Positions 9,022-17,763 of a DNA stretch of 64,000 bases are shown here, piece by piece (within the stretch, counting starts at the first letter, position 1; each line of letters starts with the position of its first letter). This stretch comes from Candidatus Binatia bacterium (GTDB lineage: Bacteria > Desulfobacterota > Binatia > HRBIN30). Position numbers and translations under genes: made by a program. Where the stretch lies: assembly GCA_026004215.1 (NCBI GenBank), contig BPIR01000001.1, positions 744,001-808,000 of the forward strand. The letters are read 5' to 3'. The notes under the pieces were generated by a model. The model saw only the letters and a program-made list of their open reading frames with translations. It was not told where the DNA came from and did not search any database.

Positions 9022-10187
9022 TGCGCGATCCCAAAGTGCGACTGCGTGGAGCTATCGCCATCGTCGGAGCTGGGGAGTCCGACGAGCTCGGGCGGCTACC
9101 TCATAAATCCGCTCTCACGCTTCACATGGAGGCAGCGCACAATGCCCTGGCCGATGCAGGCTTGCGCAAGGAAGACGTGGACGCGGTCTTCACGGCAGGC
9201 CGCAACATGGCCAATGAAGTGCCCGAGTACTTGGGCATCCGCCCGCGGTACGTGGACGGTACCCAAATGGGCGGCTGCTCCTTCATGGCCCATGTGGAAC
9301 ATGCCATGGCTGGAATTGCCGCGGGCCTCTTCGAGGTCGCTCTCATCACGCACGGTGAGAGCGGTTACTCCCGAGTGGGAATGCCAGCTACACGCTGGGG
9401 TGAAGACTCGAACAACGCACAGTTCGAACTCATTTACGGGCACGCGGGTCCGACCACCGGTTACGGTCTCGTGGCGACACGGCACATGCACGTTTATGGG
9501 ACCACCAAAGAGCAAATGGCCGAAGTCGCCGTGGCTACCCGCAAATGGGCCGCTCTCAACCCCCGCGCTTTCATGCGCGAGCCCATCACGATCGAGGACG
9601 TTCTGACCTCCCGCTTGATTGCATGGCCCTTTAACCTACTCGATTGCTGCCTCGTGACGGACGGCGGCGGTGCCATCGTCGTCACCTCTGCCGAAAGGGC
9701 CAAGGATTTGCGCAAGCAGCCGGTGTACGTGCTAGGAACCGGCGAAGCGGTTTCCCATCAAATGGTGAGCCAAATGCCGAACTTCGATCGTTGGGATGCC
9801 GCCATTGTCTCCGGCGCTCGGGCATTCGCAATGGCCGGCGTCAGTCACCGAGACATTGACCTATGCGAATTGTACGACGCCTTCACGATTGTGCCCATTT
9901 TAGCCGTAGAAGCACTCGGATTTTGTAAGCCGGGCGAGGGCGGACCCTTCCTTTCTGGGCAGCGCACGGCACCCGGAGGCGACTTCCCGATGAATACCAA
10001 TGGCGGCGGGCTCTCGTACACACACACGGGGATGTACGGCATGTTCGCCATTGTCGAAGCGGTCCGGCAATTGCGCGGCGAATGCGGAGCTCGGCAAGTA
10101 CCCAACGCAAAGATCGCCCTGTGCCATGGTACGGGAGGTACGTGGAGCTCGGCAGCTACCCTCATTCTGGGAACAGAAATCCCCTGA
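9018..10187 (+). CDS. Thiolase-superfamily lipid-transfer protein, Ltp2-aldolase-like candidate
   Basis: A 389-aa thiolase-fold protein overlapping the DUF35 gene by four bases. It keeps a Cys at the nucleophile region (MGGCSFM, Cys87). The usual GHPxGxTG region reads NTNGGGLSYTHTGMYG (residues 326-341), with Tyr334, His336 and Tyr340, and the C-terminal CxG is replaced by CHGTGG. This layout resembles the DUF35-dependent steroid side-chain aldolase Ltp2 rather than a true thiolase. Retro-aldol cleavage of a beta-hydroxyacyl-CoA is therefore a reasonable hypothesis; the substrate is unknown. Confidence 0.88.
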   Translation: MMRDPKVRLRGAIAIVGAGESDELGRLPHKSALTLHMEAAHNALADAGLRKEDVDAVFTAGRNMANEVPEYLGIRPRYVDGTQMGGCSFMAHVEHAMAGIAAGLFEVALITHGESGYSRVGMPATRWGEDSNNAQFELIYGHAGPTTGYGLVATRHMHVYGTTKEQMAEVAVATRKWAALNPRAFMREPITIEDVLTSRLIAWPFNLLDCCLVTDGGGAIVVTSAERAKDLRKQPVYVLGTGEAVSHQMVSQMPNFDRWDAAIVSGARAFAMAGVSHRDIDLCELYDAFTIVPILAVEALGFCKPGEGGPFLSGQRTAPGGDFPMNTNGGGLSYTHTGMYGMFAIVEAVRQLRGECGARQVPNAKIALCHGTGGTWSSAATLILGTEIP

Positions 10188-10285
10188 CGCTGTGCTCCCT
10201 CTCGCCACCGCTGCGGCGACTGTGAAGGTCGCCATTGCGCGCAAGCTCGCCTCACCTTACGGCCATGCTGGAAAGGAGCAGGCTT

Positions 10286-11866
10286 GTGCGTGACACAGAG
10301 CGTTTTGCTTTCTCCGCCGACGGCCCGTGGAACATCGATCCGTCCGCACTCGTATGGCTGCGCAACACGGAGGCACGCAGAGAGCAACTTCGCTCCCTTG
10401 TCCCCGCAATCACACAGCGCCGCCGGCTGCCTCCTCTCTCGCGCTTCGCGGTGGCCTCCTTGCGGCTGGGATCGGCGCTGTTGCGTTGGAGCATCCGGGA
10501 GCGGCGACAAGGAGGGAGTACGTCGCGGCGTGGCTTGTCCCGTCGCTTGCGCGATGCCTTCGAGCGGCTCGGCCCTCCCTACATCAAGCTCGGGCAAATC
10601 CTTTCAAGCGGGCGCGGGATCTTTCCGGAGGAGCTCGTGGAGGCCTTCCGGACGCTGCGCGATCGAGTCACTCCCGAGCCATGGGAAGCGGTGCGGCAGG
10701 TGATCGAAGAGGATTTCGGCACGGGCGTGGCGAACGTCTTCACACACTTCAACCCGGAGCCTTTAGCGGCTGCTTCCATTGCCCAGGTGCACGAGGCCCA
10801 ACTATGCAGTGGGGAGGACGTCGTGGTCAAAGTCCAGCGCCCGCGCGTTGCTGCTTTGGTCCGTCAAGACGTGCAAGCCATGTCCTGGATCGCACCGTGG
10901 CTCGTCGGCAAGATCCCGGTGGCGGCTTTGGCCAACCCACCGGCGCTCGTCGAGCTGTTTGCCGAAACCATCCTGGAGGAACTCGACTTCCGTTTGGAAG
11001 CAGCCAACATGTTAGCCATTGCCGAGTTGCTTGCGGCTACGGGCCGGCGCAACGTGATCGTGCCGCGACCGCACCCAGTTCATGTGACAGAACGGGTGCT
11101 GGTTATGGAGCGCATTAGCGGCATCTCTTACGAACGAGTGGACGAAATTCGCGCTGCGGGGGTGGATACGGAAAACTTGCTGCGAACCCTGGTCGTCAGC
11201 CTGCTCGAGGGAGCCATGATTTACGGCGTGTTCCACGGCGACCTGCACGGCGGCAACATGGTCGTACGCCCGACAGGCGAAATCGGGTTGTTCGACTTCG
11301 GCATCACCGGCCGAATGGATCCGGCACAGCGACTCGCCTTTTTGCGCCTCATCATTCATGGCATGGTGGGAAACGTTCGAGCGCAAATCGAGGCGTATCG
11401 CGATCTCGGCGCGCTGCCACCGCACACCGATGTCGAAGAGGTGATCCGGAAGCTGCGCTTGGACCAACCGGTGGTCGACCCAACCGCTTTGTCCGGACGC
11501 GAACTCGCTCGTGAGATTCAATACGTGACCAAAACGCTTCTCGGGTTCGGTGCCAAGCTGCCGAAGCCCCTGATGCTGTTCGTCAAAGACCTCATCTTTC
11601 TCGACGATGCCATCGCGCACCTCGCACCCGACGTAAACATCTTCGCCGAAATGGTTCGAATCTATTCGTACTTTGCGCAAACGTACGGCGAGCAAATTCT
11701 CGCCGACGTTGGGGTGGACTTGACGCAACATGCGTTCGACCTGGATTCGTTCAAAGCTGGCCTCGGGTTGCGTCCGGAGGTCGAGCATCTCACCCATCGC
11801 GACCTCGAAAAACGCCGAGAAATCATCCGCACGCGCCTCGCCCAAGCAGACAAAACCAGGGCGTGA
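10286..11866 (+). CDS. ABC1/UbiB family atypical protein kinase-like ATPase
   Basis: UbiB/COQ8-type protein of 526 aa. The GTG start is preferred because AGGAG lies 7 bases upstream; ATG codons 21 and 51 bases earlier lack a ribosome site. Family hallmarks are intact: KxGQ (KLGQ, residues 101-104), the Ala-rich loop AAASIAQVH, invariant Lys182 in VVVKVQRP, HGDLHGGN, and DFG. The family supports ubiquinone or other isoprenoid-lipid metabolism through ATP hydrolysis. It lies just upstream of proA-nadD-rsfS. A second, more divergent family member is at 17764-19131. Confidence 0.9.
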   Translation: MRDTERFAFSADGPWNIDPSALVWLRNTEARREQLRSLVPAITQRRRLPPLSRFAVASLRLGSALLRWSIRERRQGGSTSRRGLSRRLRDAFERLGPPYIKLGQILSSGRGIFPEELVEAFRTLRDRVTPEPWEAVRQVIEEDFGTGVANVFTHFNPEPLAAASIAQVHEAQLCSGEDVVVKVQRPRVAALVRQDVQAMSWIAPWLVGKIPVAALANPPALVELFAETILEELDFRLEAANMLAIAELLAATGRRNVIVPRPHPVHVTERVLVMERISGISYERVDEIRAAGVDTENLLRTLVVSLLEGAMIYGVFHGDLHGGNMVVRPTGEIGLFDFGITGRMDPAQRLAFLRLIIHGMVGNVRAQIEAYRDLGALPPHTDVEEVIRKLRLDQPVVDPTALSGRELAREIQYVTKTLLGFGAKLPKPLMLFVKDLIFLDDAIAHLAPDVNIFAEMVRIYSYFAQTYGEQILADVGVDLTQHAFDLDSFKAGLGLRPEVEHLTHRDLEKRREIIRTRLAQADKTRA

Positions 11867-11923
11867 GTACGGCTCCGTCGCGCACAGTTGGCGAAGGCTC
11901 TGCCTTACGGTATGGGCAAACGC

Positions 11924-13180
11924 ATGGATGTGCATGCCACGGTGATCGAGCTTTGCCGAAACGCGCGCAAGGCCGCGCAGGAGCTGGCCAAAACCACGAC
12001 GGACCGCAAGAACCGTTGTCTGACACGCCTGGCCAGCGAGCTTCGAAGCCAACAGCAGTCCATCCTCCGAGCCAACGGGGCGGACCTGGAAGCCGCGCGC
12101 GAACAAGGGCTCTCCGCTGCCTTGATTGACCGCTTGCGCCTCGACCCGCAGCGAATCGAGGGCATGGCCCGCGGGGTGGAAGTGGTGAGCGCTCTCCCCG
12201 ACCCAGTCGGAGAAACCATAGCATGCTGGCGCCGCCCGAACGGCTTGGAAATCGCGCAGGTGCGCATCCCCATCGGGGTGGTCGGCATCATTTATGAATC
12301 GCGGCCCGGGGTGACCATTGACGCCGGCGCACTTTGTCTCAAGTCGGGCAACGCGGTCATCCTCAAAGGCGGGAGCGAAGCCTGGCACACCAATCGGGTG
12401 CTGGCCGACATATTTGCCGCAGCCCTCCGCGCGGAAAACTTGCCGCCCGAAGCTGTACAAGTTCTTCCCACCACGGAGCGCACTGCGGTGCAAGTTCTCT
12501 TGCAGCAAACCGCATACATTGACGTCGTCATCCCACGGGGAGGGGAAAGCTTGATCCGAGCGATCACGGAAATGTCCCGTGTGCCAGTGATCCAACACTA
12601 CGCGGGGGTGTGCCACACCTACGTCGACGAGTTTGCCGACTTAAAGATGGCCGAGGAAATTTGTTACAACGCCAAGGTACAACGTCCCGGGGTCTGCAAT
12701 GCGATGGAAACCATGCTGGTGCACGAACGTGTGGCCGAACAATTTTTGCCGCCCATGGTCCGTCGTTTCGAAGCCGCCCAAGTGGAAATCCGAGGCTGCG
12801 AGCGCACGCGCTCCATTGTGCCCCATGTACGTGCAGCTAGCGAAGAAGACTGGCGGACCGAGTATCTCGATCTGATCCTCGCGGTAAAAGTCGTATCGTC
12901 GCTCGATGAGGCCATCTCGTTCATCAACACGTACGGTACCGGCCACTCCGACGCGATCGTGACGAACCACTACGAACACGCCCGCCGGTTCCAACGCGAG
13001 GTGGATTCGGCGGCCGTGTACGTCAACGCCTCGACTCGCTTTACCGACGGCTATGAGTTCGGCTTTGGTGCCGAAGTCGGAATTTCCACCAACCGCTTGC
13101 ATGCGCGTGGCCCGATGGGGTTGCGGGAACTGACCACGTACAAGTACGTCATCTCCGGAAACGGGCAAATTCGCACGTGA
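11924..13180 (+). CDS. proA: Glutamate-5-semialdehyde dehydrogenase (gamma-glutamyl phosphate reductase)
   Basis: Second step of proline biosynthesis: NADPH-dependent reduction of gamma-glutamyl phosphate to glutamate semialdehyde, in the cytosol. The 418-aa product fits the family. The catalytic Cys lies in NAKVQRPGVCNAMETMLVH, and the NADP-binding region (GVVGIIYESRPGVTID) and C-terminal ARGPMGLRELTTYKY are typical. The start at MDVHATVIEL matches the family N-terminus; in-frame TTG (11888) and ATG (11912) codons upstream are alternatives and none has a strong ribosome site. It precedes nadD and rsfS, a common gene order. proB is not in the window. Confidence 0.96.
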   Translation: MDVHATVIELCRNARKAAQELAKTTTDRKNRCLTRLASELRSQQQSILRANGADLEAAREQGLSAALIDRLRLDPQRIEGMARGVEVVSALPDPVGETIACWRRPNGLEIAQVRIPIGVVGIIYESRPGVTIDAGALCLKSGNAVILKGGSEAWHTNRVLADIFAAALRAENLPPEAVQVLPTTERTAVQVLLQQTAYIDVVIPRGGESLIRAITEMSRVPVIQHYAGVCHTYVDEFADLKMAEEICYNAKVQRPGVCNAMETMLVHERVAEQFLPPMVRRFEAAQVEIRGCERTRSIVPHVRAASEEDWRTEYLDLILAVKVVSSLDEAISFINTYGTGHSDAIVTNHYEHARRFQREVDSAAVYVNASTRFTDGYEFGFGAEVGISTNRLHARGPMGLRELTTYKYVISGNGQIRT

Positions 13181-13212
13181 GGTCAGGGAACACCGCCAGC
13201 CACGAAGAACGC

Positions 13213-13875
13213 ATGCGGCGGGTGGGCATCTTTGGTGGCAGCTTCAACCCCATCCATATCGGGCACCTCCGAGCGGCGGAAGAGGTGCGGGAAGCGCAAT
13301 CCCTCCACCGCGTGCTGTTCGTGCCCGCTGCCATCCCCCCGCACAAGAGCCGCCGCTATTTAGCCTCTCCCGCACAACGCCTCGAGATGGTGCGGCTGGC
13401 CATCTCGGGCAACCGCGCTTTCGCCGTCTCGGACATCGAGTTGCAGCGGCGGGGCCGTTCTTATTCCATCGACACCCTGCGCGAGTTGCGGGCACGGTTT
13501 CCTGACTGGCAACTGCACTTCATCGTGGGCCTGGACGCGTTTGCGGAAATCGACACCTGGAGGGAATTCGAAGGACTGTTCGAACTCAGCCACTTCGTGG
13601 TGGTATCTCGCCCCGGAATCCAAGTGCGTCCCCTCCGACAGCTTTTGCCGGTTGTCACGCGTAATGCCTTCTGGTATGCGCCCGATGGTTTGACACTGGT
13701 GCATCGGTCCGGACACACCGTCGTCTTTCAACAAATCACCGGCTTTGACGTGTCGGCGACGGCCATTCGCCAGGCTTTGTTGCAGGGGCGATCCATCCGT
13801 TATCTCGTGCCAAAACCGGTCGAACGTTACATTCTTCGGCACGGACTCTATCAGGGGAGGTCTGGGGTATCGTGA
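13213..13875 (+). CDS. nadD: Nicotinate-nucleotide adenylyltransferase
   Basis: Joins nicotinate mononucleotide and ATP to form deamido-NAD in NAD biosynthesis. The product is 220 aa. The nucleotidyltransferase motif GIFGGSFNPIHIGHL is at the N-terminus and the C-terminal ISxTxIR motif appears as DVSATAIRQAL. The ATG before RRVGIFGG is preferred; the frame is open back to the proA stop, where a GTG could also start. The stop overlaps the GTG of rsfS. Confidence 0.95.
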   Translation: MRRVGIFGGSFNPIHIGHLRAAEEVREAQSLHRVLFVPAAIPPHKSRRYLASPAQRLEMVRLAISGNRAFAVSDIELQRRGRSYSIDTLRELRARFPDWQLHFIVGLDAFAEIDTWREFEGLFELSHFVVVSRPGIQVRPLRQLLPVVTRNAFWYAPDGLTLVHRSGHTVVFQQITGFDVSATAIRQALLQGRSIRYLVPKPVERYILRHGLYQGRSGVS

Positions 13876-14276
13876 AAAAGCTATCGGCGCGGAACGCTGC
13901 GTTCGTTTGTGCCAAGGCGGCCTTGGATAAAAAGGCATACGACTTGGTGTTGTTGGACGTGAGCGAGCTCACGTCGCTGGCCGACTATTTTCTGATTTGC
14001 AGCGGCCGCTCCGACACGCAGGTGCAAGCCATTGCACAAGCCGTGGAAGAGGCCATGTACCGAGCCGGTCACAAACCCCTGGCCATCGAAGGTTACCGCC
14101 ACGGTCACTGGGTGGTGGAGGACTTTGGCGATGTCGTGGTTCACATATTTTTCGAGCCCGTGCGGGAATTTTACGACCTCGAACGCCTGTGGGCGAAAGC
14201 ACCGCGAGTCAGCCTGCCCGAGCCGTACGAAACGCAAGCGCGGGAGTCGCGCCTCATCGCCGGCAGTGAACGCTGA
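13872..14276 (+). CDS. rsfS: Ribosomal silencing factor RsfS
   Basis: Binds ribosomal protein uL14 and blocks subunit joining when nutrients are short. The 134-aa protein shows the family core: AAFVCAKAALDKKAYDLVLLDV, SLADYFLICSGRSDTQVQAI, and GHWVVEDFGDVVVHIFFEP. The GTG start overlaps the nadD stop by four bases (GTGA), with GGGAGG upstream, so translation is coupled to nadD. The proA-nadD-rsfS order is conserved in many bacteria. Confidence 0.95.
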   Translation: MKKLSARNAAFVCAKAALDKKAYDLVLLDVSELTSLADYFLICSGRSDTQVQAIAQAVEEAMYRAGHKPLAIEGYRHGHWVVEDFGDVVVHIFFEPVREFYDLERLWAKAPRVSLPEPYETQARESRLIAGSER

Positions 14277-14288
14277 GGGGTTTCGATC

Positions 14289-15572
14289 GTGAGGCGAGCC
14301 GTTGCCATCAGCCTGTTTCTCGTCGCGCTGGTTTTGTACCTGGTCTTCTTGAACAACGAGACGACGACCTTCCGACTCGCTCCCGATCTGGTCATGCATT
14401 GGAACACCGGGGCGCTGGTGGGCGGCGCGTTCGTGACCGGTGTGTTGCTGGCGTTCCTCATCGGCACGGTGCAAGCGGGGGTACGGGCATGGTCCGCGTG
14501 GCGCAGCGGCCGCCGAGAACGGCGCTCTTTGCGCATCGAGGAATGGGAAGAGAGCGGAACGAAACTCCTGTGGAGCGGGGACATTGCGCGGGCTCGTGCT
14601 CTCTTGCACAAAGTGTGGCAGCGGCGCCCCGAGGATCCGTACGCCGCGCTGCTCTTGGCCGCCTCTTTTCGCGCCACCGGAGAGCTCCACCGTGCCCGCG
14701 GGGTCTTGCACGATGCGGCCGCTCAGTACCACACGCACCCGGAAGTGTTGTTGGCTCTGGCCGAGGTTCACCGCGAACTCGGAGAAGTGGGCCCGCGCCT
14801 GGAAGCGCTGGAGCGTCTTCGCGCCTTGTATCCCCGTTCGCCCCAAGCACTGCGTGCGCTCCGCGATGCCTACATCGACGCCGAGCGCTGGGATGCTGCA
14901 GCACAGGTACAAGAAGCGCTGCTGCCGTTGTTACCGGATCCAGCCGTGGCCCAAAAGGAGCAAGAGCTCCTGTTTTGCCTGCGCTATCAAACCGCCATTC
15001 ACCTGACCGACCCGCAAGAGCGGCTCCAAGCGCTGGAAAATTTGTCCTCTTCCCGTACAGTCCCTGCACCCGTATACGTGGCTCTCGGCGACGAGTTGGC
15101 GGCAGCCCAGCGCTTTGCCGATGCCTCGGCAGCGTGGGAGCGAGGTCTCAAGCAACATCCACGCAGTGTATTCGTGCATCGGTTACTGCGCATCGCTTCG
15201 GAACCACGCCATCGGGAGCGCTTGCGAAGTTTGCTCCAAAAGCTGCGCGGAGCCGTTTCTCCCGATGCGATTCATCTATGGGCTGCGGAAGCGTACCTGG
15301 CAGACAAGGATGCAGAAAATGCCGCACGCGAACTCGAAGCCGTGCAAGTTCCAGCCGCGCTAATTCCCGACTTCGATCGGCTGTGGGCCGAGGTGCACCG
15401 CCTACGGGGCCAAACAGAACAAGCGCTGCACGCGTTTGCGCGGGCGTGCCGCGAACTGCCGTTGTATCGCTGCCAAAAATGCGAGCACTGGGCCCCGGAT
15501 TGGGCGGGGGTGTGCCCGAAATGTCACGGCTGGGACACCGTTCGCGCGCGCGTGGAAATTGGCATCTCGTGA
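14289..15572 (+). CDS. LapA-LapB-like fusion: two-TM LapA segment, TPR array, rubredoxin-type zinc ribbon
   Basis: A 427-aa inner-membrane protein. Residues ~5-21 and ~41-63 are membrane segments laid out like LapA (DUF1049), separated by a short NNETTTFRLAP loop. A cytoplasmic TPR region (~85-385) and a C-terminal ribbon (Cys395-x2-Cys398, Cys409-x2-Cys412) follow, as in LapB/YciM. In E. coli LapB works with FtsH to control LpxC turnover and LapA is encoded by the neighbouring gene; here both seem to be one chain. A GTG start with GAGGGG upstream follows rsfS after 12 bases. The LPS-control role is inferred. Confidence 0.85.
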   Translation: MRRAVAISLFLVALVLYLVFLNNETTTFRLAPDLVMHWNTGALVGGAFVTGVLLAFLIGTVQAGVRAWSAWRSGRRERRSLRIEEWEESGTKLLWSGDIARARALLHKVWQRRPEDPYAALLLAASFRATGELHRARGVLHDAAAQYHTHPEVLLALAEVHRELGEVGPRLEALERLRALYPRSPQALRALRDAYIDAERWDAAAQVQEALLPLLPDPAVAQKEQELLFCLRYQTAIHLTDPQERLQALENLSSSRTVPAPVYVALGDELAAAQRFADASAAWERGLKQHPRSVFVHRLLRIASEPRHRERLRSLLQKLRGAVSPDAIHLWAAEAYLADKDAENAARELEAVQVPAALIPDFDRLWAEVHRLRGQTEQALHAFARACRELPLYRCQKCEHWAPDWAGVCPKCHGWDTVRARVEIGIS

Positions 15573-15614
15573 CCCCAAAGCGGCTGCAAACGCCCGCGCG
15601 ATGCCGCAAATACC

Positions 15615-16421
15615 TTACTTCGAAGGCGGCGTCGGCCGGGGAACCAGCCCGCCCGTTTCGAATGCGTCAGGCGGAGCCTCGAATTCGTACTTGAAATCCG
15701 CCAGCGTCAACACCGAACCACGCTGGCTGCTCAGGTCCATCACGCGCAGTTGTGCCGGAAACCACTCCCCGCCGCGCTGTTCCGTGCGTTCCACAATCCA
15801 GCGGGCTACAGCGCGCCCTTGCTGGTCGAAGAACAACCCTCGGACCAATCGGTTCCCGCGAGAATCGATCGAGTAGACCCGCACCATAAAGCGATCGGCT
15901 CCCTTTTGTTTCGGGGTGAGCCTCACCACCGTGAACGTCTCCCCGCCCACGTTTTCTTCGCCCCCCAACTCGAACGTGTAAGCATTCGGGTCGGGCAGCA
16001 GGAAGTCCGCGAGCGCAAAAGTCGTCCCCAGCCAAGGCTCGTTCCACCGCTCTTTGGGAACCTCGGCGGTTTTCTTCGTTTTCGGATCGTAATGCCAGAT
16101 CTTATCGCCGTCGCCGCCGTCCCGGTCTACGATCAACCATCGCTGCCCTTGAAGTTCTTTGGGGCTTGTAATCTCGATCCAGGTGCGCCGACCGTCGAGC
16201 TGTGCATGTCGCAGCCGAAGCCGGAGTTGGCCACCAGACGTACCGTCGACAGTGCCGTTTGCTTCGAATCGAGTCCGAACGATGTTCTCCAACGCTTTAC
16301 GGTACAGGGCTTCCTCGCCACTCCCAGCCCGCGCCGGCCCAGCCTTTACCACAAGAGCAACGACCAATCCCACCGCAAACGCTACCCCGCGCACTGTTCG
16401 CTCTCCTCTTATCGCGTGCAT
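15615..16421 (-). CDS. LolA-like outer-membrane lipoprotein-sorting family protein
   Basis: Exported 268-aa protein with a signal peptide (hydrophobic ~11-25, cleavage near ARA-GS). The rest matches the LolA-like family annotated as outer-membrane lipoprotein-sorting proteins: repeated beta-strand segments, DGDKIWHYDPKTKKTAEVP, and the late RVYSIDSRGNRLVRGLFFDQQGRAVARW. Such proteins are periplasmic half-barrels thought to carry or sense lipids. It lies 14 bases downstream of the chaperone-DsbA fusion gene on the same strand, suggesting one envelope-biogenesis operon. It is not canonical LolA. Confidence 0.82.
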   Translation of the reverse strand: MHAIRGERTVRGVAFAVGLVVALVVKAGPARAGSGEEALYRKALENIVRTRFEANGTVDGTSGGQLRLRLRHAQLDGRRTWIEITSPKELQGQRWLIVDRDGGDGDKIWHYDPKTKKTAEVPKERWNEPWLGTTFALADFLLPDPNAYTFELGGEENVGGETFTVVRLTPKQKGADRFMVRVYSIDSRGNRLVRGLFFDQQGRAVARWIVERTEQRGGEWFPAQLRVMDLSSQRGSVLTLADFKYEFEAPPDAFETGGLVPRPTPPSK

Positions 16422-16435
16422 CCGACCTACCTTAG

Positions 16436-17437
16436 CTAACTCTTCCGTTGCGCGCGACGCAATTCTTCGTCGATGACCTGTTTGAACGCCTCGAACGGCT
16501 GCGCCCCGGAAAGCATCCGCCCGTTGATGAAAAATGCCGGGGTTCCATTCACGCCCGCTGCCGTCCCCTCCTCGATGTCTCGGTCAATGGCCGCAGAATG
16601 CGGCTTGCTTTTCAAGCACTCGGCGAACTTGCCCTCGTCGAGACCGGTGTCTTTCGCAAGCGCCTTCAAACCAGATTCCGATAGATCTTCTGCCTTCCAA
16701 AGCCGGTCGTGGTAGTCCCAGAATTTTCCCTGCGCATGAGCGCAGGCGGCAGCCTCAGCCGCTAAGCGCGCGTGCTGGTGGAAGTTCAGCGGAAAATCTC
16801 GGTGCACGAAACGAACCTTATCCCCATAATGCCGGAGAACCTCGGCCACTGTTCCCGCGGCCCGCTTGCAAAACGGGCACTCGTAGTCAGAGAACTCGAT
16901 GATGGTCACCGGGGCCGAGGCTGGACCTTTTGCGGGCCGGCCGCCATCGCCCACTTCCACAACCGGCGGCTTCAGGCTCACGGTCGTTTTGTACTTCTTG
17001 CGCAACTCCCCCAAGAACTGTTGATGGCGCTCGGCCAGTTTTTGCTGCCGGAGATACTCCACCAACTGCGGCCGGATTTGTTCCAGCGATTGGCCTTCCA
17101 AGTCTTCCTTGTTGTCGTCGTAAAGCTTCTGCACTTCTTCTTGAGTCGGCGCACCGACCTTCTCCTCGAGTTCTTGCTTGACGAGTTGCTCGACCGAGAT
17201 GCCACGTGCCTTGGCCTCCAGTTTGTACAGCTCGTCCGCGACGAGTTCGTCCAAGCCTTCCTGCAACACTTGGAAGCGCTGATTCTCCAACTGCACCAGC
17301 TTCGGCTTCACGTGCTTTTCCAGTTCGGCGCGCGTGATTTTGCGCTCGCCCACAGTGGCCACGACCTCGTCTGTTCCCCAACCGCCGCGCGGCCAAGCTG
17401 CGACCAAAACCAGGGCCAGCACCAACACGAGTTTCAT
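16436..17437 (-). CDS. SurA/PpiD-like N-terminal chaperone region fused to a DsbA-family thioredoxin domain
   Basis: Periplasmic thiol-disulfide protein of 333 aa. The ATG chosen (MKLVLVLALVLVAAW) has GGAGAAGG upstream and starts a clear signal peptide. Residues ~23-150 are helical and SurA_N-like (VVATVGERKITRAELEKH is typical of parvulin-type chaperones). Residues ~168-330 form a DsbA-like domain with Cys187-Pro-Phe-Cys190, the cis-Pro motif GVNGTPAFFINGR, and a helical insert. No parvulin catalytic domain is present. It may hold unfolded exported proteins while oxidising or isomerising them. It is likely co-transcribed with the LolA-like gene. Confidence 0.88.
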   Translation of the reverse strand: MKLVLVLALVLVAAWPRGGWGTDEVVATVGERKITRAELEKHVKPKLVQLENQRFQVLQEGLDELVADELYKLEAKARGISVEQLVKQELEEKVGAPTQEEVQKLYDDNKEDLEGQSLEQIRPQLVEYLRQQKLAERHQQFLGELRKKYKTTVSLKPPVVEVGDGGRPAKGPASAPVTIIEFSDYECPFCKRAAGTVAEVLRHYGDKVRFVHRDFPLNFHQHARLAAEAAACAHAQGKFWDYHDRLWKAEDLSESGLKALAKDTGLDEGKFAECLKSKPHSAAIDRDIEEGTAAGVNGTPAFFINGRMLSGAQPFEAFKQVIDEELRRAQRKS

Positions 17438-17763
17438 TGCCTTCTCCTCTCCGACCGAGTCCCGGCAGCGTAGGGGCCCAGGCCGCAAGGGTCAAGGTGG
17501 TCTGCTTCCCGACTTGGCACGCGTGTCTCCCAGCCAATCGAACCTCGTCCGCCTTGCTGGAGCAGAACGAAAGTCGCGACCACAAGTGTGACCCACCTCG
17601 CTCTGTTCGCCACCTCCGCAAAGTCACCCCACTGCGATGCGGCCAAACAACACCCCGATCGTGCTCGAGGCAATTGACCGACGACGGGGGCCAGTTATCC
17701 CGCAAGGAGCACCGGTGCGATCGCTCTTTTCCCAGGCGAGATTGTTTGCAAAGCTGGGCCGTC
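17438..17763. other. Intergenic region between divergent genes, no gene seen
   Basis: About 326 bases separate the DsbA-fusion gene (minus) from the second ABC1 gene (plus). It must hold both promoters. I saw no convincing -35/-10 pair, no hairpin with a T-run, and no coding signal; frames open across it lack family similarity or ribosome sites. Confidence 0.5.

Noticed and set aside
11012..12616. A 534-codon minus-strand open frame across the UbiB and proA genes
   Set aside because: It spans two well-supported genes on the other strand and its translation shows no protein family.
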